From assembly GCF_032854445.1 (NCBI RefSeq), contig NC_088295.1:63839249-63903248 (forward strand): a DNA stretch of 64,000 nt. Direction: 5' to 3'. Source of the DNA: Liolophura sinensis (Eukaryota; Mollusca; Polyplacophora; Chitonida; Chitonidae). Position 1 is the first letter of the stretch; each line of letters starts with the position of its first letter. The notes beneath the pieces were generated by a model. That model saw only the letters and a list, made by a program, of their open reading frames with translations. It did not search any database and was not told where the DNA came from. Shown piece after piece: positions 46,945-57,094 of the stretch. The position numbers were made by a program, and so were the translations under genes.

Positions 46945-47045
46945 CGAACGAAGTGATGATTTACAAGAAAAGCCGATGGAATGTTAGGTCACAAATGGTG
47001 AAAATATAAAATCAAGTGTGAAAGTGTCTATAAAAGATGGCTGGA

Positions 47046-50000
47046 TTAGTTGCAGATGATGGATTTATGTCCGTGGTCACCCCAAAATGTTGTCTTCTGT
47101 TGTATTCGGGGAAGAATAGAGAGGATCTGAAAACAAGAACAAATGCTGTTTTAAAGAATAATACCCAAGCAGAATATGTTGCATGAACACATTGTTTAAA
47201 GCCATCTGCCATTGGGCTGATGTGAATAGACACATAACGTGGGTAGTGTGTGCACTACATAATAACAACTAGCTCTGGAGGAATGCACTTAACTGAAGCC
47301 AATGAGGCAATTATCAGCACTGATCCAGAAGTTGAAGTGTCAGTTGTGTGGAACATAATCTGCTTTTAGGATTTGCACGTGTTGTTGAATTTAACAGAGT
47401 GTTTCTAATTTATAGTTTGTTTATGCTATACCAAAGAATTTTTGACCCATACAATGGTCATGAGTATTATAGCTTGATGAAACCAGAGTGTCCATTGAAA
47501 ACCACAATTTATTTGATTGACGTTTTATACCATGATGAAGAATATTTCACTTATATGATACCATTATAGTGGAAGAAAATGAAACCAAAACGACCATCTG
47601 CAAGTTGTTATCAGACCTTGCCACCTATGACCGCATAGGACATGAACTGACCGCGACTGCATTGGTGACAGGCGAATAGTTTTGAATACAGGCAGCTGAC
47701 TAGGGCACTAGTGAATACTTCACTTATTCAACAGTGGCAAGCATTATGTTGGAAACTGGTGAAAGTACATGGGAATATAGTACACAAATATAAGCCAATA
47801 ATTTGATGAGGTTTTGATGAAACAGACACACAGATGAACAAACTGTTTTATGGACCAAACATATGCACCAATTTTGTTCTTTGACAGTGTGATCCTCTAC
47901 AAACTATAACACTGATAACTGCTGTGGTTTTACTGTCTATCCTGTAAATGTATTGGCAACCATTACACTTTATACTTTATGGCTTGCAATAATGGGTTAT
48001 ATGCTAAACTGTAACAGATTAAAGCACTTTCATAGCAAGAATGACATTTGGAAGTACCGGAGGTGGGAGAACTTATTTACATAACTCACTCACTTGTGTT
48101 TTACGAAAGGTGAATGTCAGGACTTGGCTTACATCATGGTTGACAAGATTCTTGAAGATGCCTTTGAATGAATCTGTAGTATAATAAAGCTGAAGGTAAG
48201 AAAACTATGTACAACAATTTTTTTCTGCAAATGGTATAATATTATGTTGTGCATATATGTATAAAATATCAGAAATGACATAACTTCAAGTGAAAAGATT
48301 GCTTTGGTGTATTTATGTATTTGCTAGCTTGATTACACATATTTTGTAAAAGTGTTGCCTACATGACTTACGTACATTATACGAAAGGAGGGCATGCTGC
48401 AAATGGCTGTACCTTAAATAATATTGAATGTGTTACCGTTACAAAAAGATAATTACATGCACTGTTAACCACATATGTTGAAAGGATTTTATTTCAATTA
48501 ATCCTTTCTGTGTGAGAACTGAAAGTAAACAAAAGATCTATTATTACTAATTAAATGATATACCTGCAGGTAGACAGTGCATGTACATGTAGCAACAAGC
48601 AGCATAAAATCGTGAGGAGGAAACCAGAGCAGAGGGGCAATCTAACAAGATGGATTACTAATACTGGTACAGTTTCTTAGATCTACATATACACATGTAA
48701 CCAAATTGACCCCATTTTATGACTGATAAGAAGATCCATGATGAAGTTTCACTGATGGAGAGGCAAATATGATGAACAGTGAAACAATGATATAACATAT
48801 GAAAGTGACTTTATTTGATTTTGGTTTGAAACAACACTGAGGGGCATATGTATAAAAAACCTGGAAGGTTGTGATGCCAAACTATTAAGGTCATATTTTA
48901 TGAAATGCAACTAAAATTGATGCTTCTGGGAGTTTTGAAGTGTATGAATGAAAGAAATTGGTATGAAAACAAAATCTTATTATTGGTAAACTGTGATAAT
49001 TTTGCTCAGTATGGTGTTAGCTAGATTAGTTTGGGTGTGCAACAGCTTTGGAGACCAACTGTTTTGTGGAAATTAAATGGCTCTACATATGGCCCTGATA
49101 CTGCATAATATTTGATTATTTTTGCATTTGACTGAAGCCCTTCTATGCCCAGGGAAAAAAAAATATAGGCCTTTGGCAAACAGCTGATGAGCTTTGCCAC
49201 ATGCAACACACAGGTCTTAACTGACATATCATCTTTCTTTAAGCCCACCAGCCAGAAACGTCCGATATCCACAGAGAAAGAGGTGAGCTTTTAGGTGGAC
49301 TGAGAAGTTCTTTGTTGTCCTGTTGTGGACTGGCTTTCCCGGACTGCCTGTGGTATTAGTAAACGCTTGATGATAATCAAACGCCTAACCAAATCAGTCG
49401 TTGTCCTCGCATAGCTATCTAGGCTTTAAGCCAAGCGAACGCTGAATCATCGGGGCGATGAGGTCACAATATTTGTCACTGAAGCTCTGACTTCATCAAA
49501 GCTAAAGCCAGGTATAGCGCATGAAAAATAAATTTGTCTCAGTCAGCCAGTTCTGAGTTGTAGCATGAGCACTTGTGTTCTATTACTGATTCTTGGAGGT
49601 AAGGCGTGTGCTGATTGGTGTTGTGGGTATTGCAATGTCTGCACTACAGGTTAATTGTTGTAATCATCAACGTAATCGTCTTTTCAGAACACAACACCAA
49701 AGAAACTCAAAGCAACCAATGACAAGGCTGATCAAGTGAACGTGAGTCTGTCTCCGGAACAGAAACAGAGGATTGAGGAAAACCGCCGAAAAGCTTTGGA
49801 GAAACTTTCGTCCAAGTCCAGTGATGGAGTCTTGTCGGACCAACCTGGTATAAGGCATTGGCCCCTGAATTCAGTAAACCATACTTTATACAAGTAAAAG
49901 CACTCAAAAAGTGTGTACCAAATGCAGGGGTTCATAGAAGTAATTTTTCCAATAGGAGTAATGCAACACGCAGGTCTTAACTGACAGAGCTTGACAATTA

Positions 50001-50626
50001 CATTCTATGTTGTGTGAATGTTACTTCCGAAACCAACTTCTTTGATAACGACCACACAAGTATGGTCGATGGCTTGTCGTCATGCTCCAGGAGCCACAAA
50101 AATTAAGAGTGGAAAATATACAATTGCCCTCCAAAGTGGGGTGGTAATATGTACCTTGTGTATACTAGCAACTGAGAGGATCACCTTAACCACTGGGCCA
50201 CAGCCCGCTATCTATAATACACTGGTTTTGAAACTAACCTCAGATGCCAACAGTGGTGTTGACCAGTTATTGCAGTTTTGAGTGCAATTGGGAAGTGCCT
50301 TTTTTTGCAAAACTAGTAGCACATACGGACACTGTAGCACACCTGTTGACTGTGGCCATGATTACATATTGCTATGTGTTTTACAATGATTTGCAACATC
50401 ATAACGAAGAACATAACAGATACTGTAACAGGAATTTCTTACTGATTATAACACAAGCCAATGATGATGGTTCGGCGATACCTTTAAGGTTGAAATGGTA
50501 AAATATGTGGCTGTTAATAAACTTGTAAGATGACGTGTACTTACCAAAGCTGCTGCATAAAAGGTGAAAGGATTGGCCTACCCCATGGTTGACAAGAATG
50601 CTGGGGCTAAGTTCCTTCAAGTAAAC
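47046..50626 (-). CDS. Unrecognised gene with three 27-codon terminal exons
   Basis: Minus-strand exons: 50626-50545 (82 nt), 48173-48094 (80 nt), 47126-47046 (81 nt including TAA). Each has an AG acceptor and, for the first two, a GTAAGT- or GTGAGT-type donor, and the phases join (0, 1, 0). Each exon therefore contributes about 27 residues. The first two resemble each other: SPSILVNHGVGQSFHLLCSS and FKNLVNHDVSQVLTFTFRKT share LVNH and spacing, and their DNA shares ATGGTTGACAAGA on the plus strand. This suggests exon duplication. The protein ends TTFWGDHGHKSIICN. An AATAAA follows at 46944. No domain was recognised and upstream exons were not identified. Matching phases, donors and the polyA signal support a real gene; its function is unknown. 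Confidence 0.45.
47400..47720 (-). mobile_element. Two adjacent diverged RUDI-like SINEs
   Basis: A first tail (minus strand, ending near 47400-47510) is followed by a second at 47511-47720 with GAAATATTCTTCATCATGGT and an eroded head. Both are old and lack clear ends. Confidence 0.6.
49187..49847 (+). CDS. N-terminal exons of a PIP-box/RPA-binding repair protein (UNG2- or SMARCAL1-like), orphan
   Basis: Two plus-strand exons, 49187-49282 (32 codons, from ATG) and 49688-49847, join in phase 0 with GTGAGC and TTTTCAG borders. The first contains LTDISSFFKPTSQKRP, a PCNA-interacting (PIP)-box-like element with FF but without the usual Gln. The second contains VSLSPEQKQRIEENRRKALE, which matches the RPA32-binding helix found in UNG2 and SMARCAL1. 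PIP box, basic linker, then RPA helix within ~75 residues is the order in nuclear uracil-DNA glycosylase. No catalytic exon (for example GQDPYH) was found to the right before the dynein gene. It lies antisense within an intron of the 47.0-50.6 kb gene. A 26-bp stretch of exon 1 (ATGCAACACACAGGTCTTAA...) recurs with one change at 49961-49986. It may be a captured or duplicated fragment. Confidence 0.5.
50050..50212 (-). mobile_element. Possible tRNA-derived SINE head, third type
   Basis: On the minus strand GCGGGCTGTGGCCCAGTGGT and TAAGGTGATCCTCTCAGTTG have tRNA 5' arm and A-box character. No clear tail or second copy is seen. Confidence 0.35.
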
Positions 50627-50989
50627 CTAAAATTTAAAAAAAAAAAGTACATGTAAATTATGCTTTTTTTCTCTGAACAGGTACCACATGTATGATAAAA
50701 GAAAACTCAAGTGATGTTATAAGAGATTTGTATTTAACATGAACTACATGTTAGTTAATAAATGTGATGACAATGAAGTATGCAACAGATAGAGGAAAAT
50801 TACCAAGCCTCTGCTTGTATAACAATGGGCAAACTATGGATATGTTACAAGAGAGATTTTAATGAAGTACATCTATGAGCAACACAAACAGTATGAAGTT
50901 TACAGAAAAAGTGTAATGGTGTAAGAATGCAATAAAAACAAATGAACAATTATATGTTATGTTAAACTTATAATTGGTATCAAGGCTAC

Positions 50990-51490
50990 CAAAGAGCTCG
51001 CCTGTATGAGACACATGAAGGCAAAACTTCAGCTCAAATGATGAATTTGGTAATTAATATGCTCACAGAGATTTATATGCATGTAAAACTTAAGGTCAAT
51101 ACATGGCATACTTTTTAGATACCAACCCTAACACTTTGTATAACAGTGATTCTAATACACAATACACTAAATCAGGAATTCAGTAATTTACGGTATTAAA
51201 TATGCACACACCCAACCAATGATGGAATATTCCCCAATTGATATTGTGCCCTGCATGTGTGCAAACCCGCAGCTCAACACATGCAGTAGTTTTTGAGAAA
51301 CCACTCCTAATACTCTGTTTAACATTGATCCTAAACATAATACTCAGTCAGGAATTCAGCAACTTACAATAGTTAATATGAACACATCCAATCAATGATG
51401 GAATATCCCCCTCTTTCTATTGTGCTCTTCAAGGGTGTAAACCCTGAGCTCAATACCTACAAGATACCAACCCCTAACATTTTAACATTT
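50990..51490. repeat. Satellite-like array, three units of ~140-176 bp
   Basis: Unit landmarks: ATGAATTTGGTAATTAATAT near 51038, AGGAATTCAGTAATTTACGG near 51174, AGGAATTCAGCAACTTACAA near 51350. Each is followed by GCATGTAAAACT- or GTGCAAACCC-type text and ACCAACCCTAACA-type text. It is related to 45050-45320. Confidence 0.78.
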
Positions 51491-51499
51491 TTTTCTCAA

Positions 51500-52586
51500 T
51501 TATTGGATGCAGATGCCGATGCCCAGGGTATGACATAAGGTACAAAGTTTAACCATAGAGGCTGCTGATAACAGAAGCTGCAATACATGGCCATAATGAT
51601 GCCAGAACAACAAAAACCATTTTAGGAGAAAAAAAAAATAACACAAATGCAACATGTAAAGGATATACATGTATGCACAAGCCACAAATAAGTGAACATA
51701 AAAACAAAATATGTTTAGAAGGTGCAAATTTGTATGATTTTAAGTCATAAAGGCCTGGTTAATTGAACTGTTTTGGGAACAATTTAGTTGCTGTACAAAG
51801 AGAATTGAGCTTAGCACAGATTTTCTGGACATAGCTTATGAAAATTAATGTGCACAAAAGAGATACGGGGGTAAAATAGACATACATTTTATATAAAGCA
51901 ATGAACACATTATGGGTTAACATTTTTGTTATTATTTTGAGTTTTACGCATATATATTTTTGAGACAGTGTGAAGCTAGGCTTAAAGCATAATATAAACA
52001 TGCAATCGGGGATTGTTACAGGAGCTTAATGCATGCAAAATTTAAACAAGGGAACAGGTGCATGCTAAAAATGCATGTTGTTGGCATATTGTATTAATGA
52101 TTAATTTATTTTATTTATTTCATTGGTGTTTTATCCTGTACTCAAGAACATTTCATTTCTTCAGCATTTTGAGTAAAGCATATAAAGTAAAAGGCATGAG
52201 GAAAACCAACAAACACAAAATACTTGTGCAAGAAACACTATGGAACATTACTTACATATTGTAGATAGAATAGTCAGGTGAAGACAGAGTGAAGGACAGC
52301 AGTGACAGGTTTTGTTATGCTCAGATGAAAAACGAAGTCATGCAGCGGATGGAGCGTTCAAGCAGTTGAACTTGGAATACTAGGGATTATTCTTTTTTTG
52401 CTAACCATTCACAAAAAAACACTTAGAGGTTTTACACAAATTAATTTTTGAGACAGTGTGAAGCCGGGATTAAAGCATAATATAAACATGCGTTAGGGGA
52501 ATGTTACAGGAGATTAATGCATGCAACGGTTAAACAAGGGAACAAGTGCAAGCTAAAAAACTGCTAATCATTTTTTGCATAAATGA
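51500..52586. other. Intergenic, local duplication and SINE tail
   Basis: About 51960-52080 recurs at about 52447-52560 (GAGACAGTGTGAAGC, then AAGCATAATATAAACATGC and GGAACAGGTGCATGC versus GGAACAAGTGCAAGC), a diverged ~480-bp duplication. In both copies a SINE tail follows (52104-52165, minus strand; and the SINE at 52587). Confidence 0.65.
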
Positions 52587-52823
52587 TTTATTTTATTATT
52601 TTATTGGTGTTTGCCGTACTCAAGAACATTTCACTTCTACAGCAGTGTGGTGGGAGGAAACCGGGCAAAGTGAGGGGGTAACCCACAACCATGCGCAAGT
52701 TGCTGGAAGACGTTGCCACGTACAGCCCGAGAGGAAGTCAGCATAATCTACACTTGAACTTGGTGAGAGGATCCTGGGTCATAGGGTAGCACTGGCTAGC
52801 TTACCCCTCGGCCACAGAGGCCA
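52587..52823 (-). mobile_element. RUDI-like SINE, near full length, diverged
   Basis: The minus strand reads TGGCCTCTGTGGCCGAGGGG at the head and GAAATGTTCTTGAGTACGGC at the tail. Part of the B-box region is deleted. Confidence 0.85.
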
Positions 52824-53529
52824 ATCTTGACTTAATGGTATTGACTAAAGGATATGTGACATATGTAATGCCTTTAGGTTTGATGGGTTGCATAAACAGC
52901 AATGTAACATGCATGTAAAAAAGTACTGCTGAGCGGGTATATTGAAATTTGAAACATAGTTCATAAATGGCAGGTGATGCCAGTAGGTGATGTACACGTA
53001 GAAGTCTGGGTGCAGCGCATCCTTCCAAGACGTAGTATATCACTAAACTGACATACATCGGTCGCAGAAATGGACAGACGTTACAATCAGCCACGTCATA
53101 CAGTAGGCTTACTGCGGACAACAAGTATGTTGAGGATAGCACACTAAGAACCAAGGAGCGCGGGGGAAGTAAATGCTTACATATATTTCCGCATAAACAT
53201 AGCCACATAGTGCTACCACCAACCTTACGTCTGTAACTGCTAAGTTAGACTTATTAAATACTGAGGATGAGTACATGTGATCCACTGACAATGCTAAAAT
53301 AGAGCACAACAACAACTTTGAAAGTATCCACTGTTGTAACTAGCCTACATTGTACACTGCTGAACTGAAATGGCACAGAATGGCAAGCATAATTCACAGA
53401 CTGGCGAGCACAAATTCTATTAATTATGACGTGAATAAATTATTACTTAAGAAATAGTAAAAATAAGTGAACTTACATCAGTGGTTGTACCAACACGTGC
53501 CATTGGGCCGAAGTTGCATGTGCCACTGA
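52824..53529. other. Intergenic, nothing recognised
   Basis: ORFs at 52801-53315 (minus) have no recognisable family. Confidence 0.4.
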
Positions 53530-53621
53530 CAGATCCGAGTGCCTGAGTAAGAACTACTGTGATTGGACGAAATAGCCAGGTTTGTAAGATACAATCTGAT
53601 TGAGTCCAACAATTTGCGGTC
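53530..53621 (-). repeat. Right copy of inverted repeat S (pair with 8208-8310)
   Basis: The reverse complement begins GACCGCAAATTGTTGGACTC at 53621 and matches 8208-8249 with one mismatch (A for G in GATTGTATC). It ends 12 bp before the remaining Tc1-like coding sequence. With the left copy it forms inward-pointing inverted repeats 45.4 kb apart. Confidence 0.6.
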
Positions 53622-53633
53622 AAGCCATGGTGC

Positions 53634-53867
53634 ATGCAGTGGCCAGCCATTTCACCGGATATGAACCCAATTGAGAACTTGTGGGCAGAAGTTTCCCGTG
53701 GGTTGAATAACCTGGATGAAGCCCCAACGAACGTGGCTGAACTAACTCGTGCTGTGCTCACTTGCTGGAGAGATATACCGGAAGAAACTTTGACTTCCTT
53801 AGTTGCCAGTATGCCAAGACGTGTGCGCGCATTGTACAATGCGAGGGGTGGGCACATCAAGTACTAA
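53634..53867 (+). pseudogene. Tc1-like transposase, C-terminal part (family B)
   Basis: The open frame begins MQWPAISPDMNPIENLWAEV, the DDE motif region with the catalytic Glu in PIEN, and continues VSRGLNNLDEAPTNVAELTR to SMPRRVRALYNARGGHIKY and a TAA at about 53865. This is exactly the part missing from the fragment at 7755-8207, whose last residues before its break are EGVEHISME. No nearby TIR was recognised. Confidence 0.88.
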
Positions 53868-54658
53868 ATTAATTTTATGTATTGTTAGTGTTTTGCATAT
53901 TTAACTTACCAAGTATTGTAGACATATTTCCAATCGAATAAAAGTTACAGCTGGTAATAAAATACATGGGTTTCACTGAATTTCTGCACTTGTTTGGGGC
54001 GCTTTCAGAATATCGTGAAAAACTCGTTTCTCATTTAGAAATGTTTTGGTTTGAGGAAACTGTTGATAATGCATCATAGGGACTAGTCCAAGTGAAACCA
54101 ATCGACAGATTATTGACCTGAACGCAACGAACCACGCTCTTCATGGAGATGGTGTGAAATTCACCAATATTCCGAACTTTTTTCCAGGACTGTATAACGT
54201 GGAACATTCACCAGTCATCTATATTTCATTGGCTATAATGCGTCTCCATATATATTTAAGTCAGGACCGACGAATACATGGTGCAAAAACCACCGCCTTA
54301 TATTCCTATACTTGTGCAGAGAGTTATCTTCCAAGCAGTGTTTAACTTGTTACAAGACAAGATCTTTCAAGCATGTATGGGTTTATATATATGCTTATAC
54401 GTACGTGTAAACGCTGTAACTGAATTACTAAAGATATTTACCTTCCTATGGGCAATGGAATTTTGCCTCTTTACCTTGACGTAACAAAAGCAGTCGATCG
54501 ACTTTGAGTGTGTGTGTGGGGGGGGGGATAGGGGGGGGGGGGGGCAGGAACTGTTTTTTTTTTCCATAAAATGTCTTTTAGTCAATCATCAAATTATGGT
54601 TTATATATATATAAGTCCATCTTCAGCGTGTATATAGTCATAGATGGTTCTGCAGAAA
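53868..54658. other. Intergenic with G-run
   Basis: A G-rich homopolymer stretch is at about 54520-54544, followed by a T-run. No gene was recognised. Confidence 0.5.
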
Positions 54659-54695
54659 AGTGCTCATGCTGGCTTCCTCTCCATTCGTACTTGGG

Positions 54696-54730
<35 letters not shown>

Positions 54731-55018
54731 ATTGGTGTTTTACGCCGTACTCAAGAATATTTCACTTATACGACGGCGGCCAGCATTATGGTGGGTGGAA
54801 ACCGGGCACAGCCCGGGGAAAACCCACGACCATCCGCAGGTTGCTAGCAGACCTTCCCACTTACTTGGGAAGGTTTGCCAGCAACCTGCATATGACAGTG
54901 GGTTTCGCCCGGAGATTTGCAAGGTTGTCACCCACCATAATGCTGCATGGCTGCCATCGTATTTAAGTGAAATATTCTTGAGTACGGCGTAAAACACCAA
55001 TCAAATAAATAAGTAAAT
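54659..55018 (+). mobile_element. RUDI-like SINE interrupted by a second RUDI-like SINE
   Basis: The outer plus-strand copy (54659-54702, resuming at about 54862-55018) is split by an inner minus-strand, 5'-truncated copy (about 54703-54861). TACTTGGGAAGGTTT flanks the inner copy on both sides (54688 and 54862), a ~15-bp target-site duplication typical of target-primed reverse transcription. The inner copy ends in a homopolymer of about 28 bases (T on the plus strand) in place of the usual (AAAT)n. The two copies form a strong inverted repeat. Confidence 0.93.
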
Positions 55019-57094
55019 TCTGAAGAAAAGTGTGTACAAGCTGTTGTTTCAATAACTGCACAATGTTCAGTCGTCTTTTTCTCATTTATTTATTGTTCGA
55101 CGCCATATTGAAATTTTTCTTCACTTAAACAATCTTGGTCTGTTTTATTCGTGATGGAGGAAACAAGTGTGCTCCGATCGAGGTAAATTTATTGACGAAA
55201 TTTCGTATCGTGGCGTATACGTACAGATGTACGTACATATATGAACACCATGCATAATGGTGAAAACAATTGGTTTTTAACGAACGTTAGGCAGCGCGAG
55301 TATCGCCGACTTATTGTCTCTAAGACCCCGTACATGGACAGTAAAGCAATCCACAATATTCGTGTAACTGTCCGGGAATGAGAGAAATGAGCGATAAATA
55401 TAACGTTTCAACAAAGTTTGCAACGTATAAACATAACCCAGCTTCAGTATATATATGGGGTGTGTCAAGAAGACCTATACCTGCCATGGCGAGTGCATAA
55501 AAGGTCTGTATAATAAAGAGTGTGGTGTATAGTGTATGTACGCAAAGTTTTCATATATATGTATGTGCCCACTCTATAGTCCTGAAGATCGCCAAAAATC
55601 TATTTATATATTCAGATCGTATGGCCGTAAAACATGAAATATGTACAGGTAAACAAAAAACATTTATGTACTTTTTTCTTTATTTCTTTATTTGCTGTTT
55701 GTTTGTTGAGTTTACTACTTTCTTAATGACTTATTTGATCATTTAACGTCGCATACAATCAGGATATTGTCTCGTTATATACACGACTATGCCCTGTATA
55801 CATGCGGGTGCCCGAATGATGGATAAATCAAGGGTAGGCAGGGATATTAAGCGAAGACCATGGTGCGCATGATATGTACACAGACCTACGGTAACGGGAT
55901 AGCACGCTGGTCCCACATAAAAAAGGTCACACATATGTATGACTGAGCTTAACTTAATTATTACTTAATTTTTTGAGATAAACTGCGATTACTGCATAGG
56001 CCTAATGAATTTCGCGCGTACATTTGTTCCTTCTATATATGTATATAGCACATGCGTTAATAAAGGTGAATTGAATACTGTGTAGCCTGTGTTGGGTAGA
56101 AATCGTGAAAGATTTTTTAAAAAATGAAGATAGGCCTAATTAGAATTCCAAAAGAATGCGCAAGAGAAACTACCGGTACTGAACTCTGATGGAATTATTA
56201 AACAAAAAAAAAAAAAAGGAAACGTAAAACTGCATTTAGCACATTACCAATTCGCCTGCTCGATGCCAAATTTACGCACATATTATCCAGACCTATTCAT
56301 CAGAAACTTGAACAGTTCAGAAACATACCACGTTTGTTGTATGTAGGCCTATACGTATATACATGGAGTTGTTATATACGATCACAAAGTTGTTATATAC
56401 GATCACAAAGCTCATTTGCAGTTAGCTCTACTATTTCCTTATCTCAAGACTGAAACAAGCGTAGGTCTATATACTTCTGCAACACTCTTTATATATACAC
56501 CATAACAATTACATGAGGTCTAGCCAAGTATTATTTACTGTCTTAGAATGTGCACACAGCGCAAAATGACTAGCCGAGGCAGTATACGCGGTGTTCTCTG
56601 TAAGGTCCTGATCCCTCTGTAAAGTCTCCGTGACGCAATGTGAACACGTGCCAAGTTGACCTGATTTGTGTACACGTTACTATGGAGAGGGGTGCAGACG
56701 ATTACAGCCTAATCACGCCCGCGGAGTAACATCTTTAACTTTAAGCTTTCATTTTACGCATAAAAGCACAGAATTTTAATCTCAGTGTATAAAATTACAG
56801 TATAAAAGCACTGAAAAAGCAGAAAGTACAAAATTTCTCTCCAAATGTAATTTGATCAGCTCGATTCTTTGCGGACTATATCCTCGCTGTAATCTTCATC
56901 GTGTAGGACTAGTTCTCACCAGTGCCCGCTCACTAGGGATTAGTGTGGGTAGCTAAGAGATCGATGGACGGCTTTTCTACAGCCGTATTTGAGGAGCCTA
57001 CCATGAGTAGCAGCAGTCATTAGCCGTAAAACTTCTTGCAGGGGTTCTGTGGTACGATAATTATTCAGAAAAGTGAAAGGATACAACTATAGCC
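55019..57094. other. Intergenic / dynein 5' flank
   Basis: A weak SINE-tail-like remnant is at about 55087-55180. A perfect 21-bp tandem duplication (GTTGTTATATACGATCACAA) is at 56368-56409. The DNA becomes more GC-rich from about 56570, and 56880-57094 probably holds the first untranslated exon and promoter of the dynein gene, with no TATA box evident. Confidence 0.5.

Noticed and set aside
53447-53860. Minus-strand ORF of 137 codons
   Set aside because: Most of it is antisense to the Tc1 C-terminal fragment and repeat S. A GTAAGT at its end could be a donor, but nothing else supports a gene.
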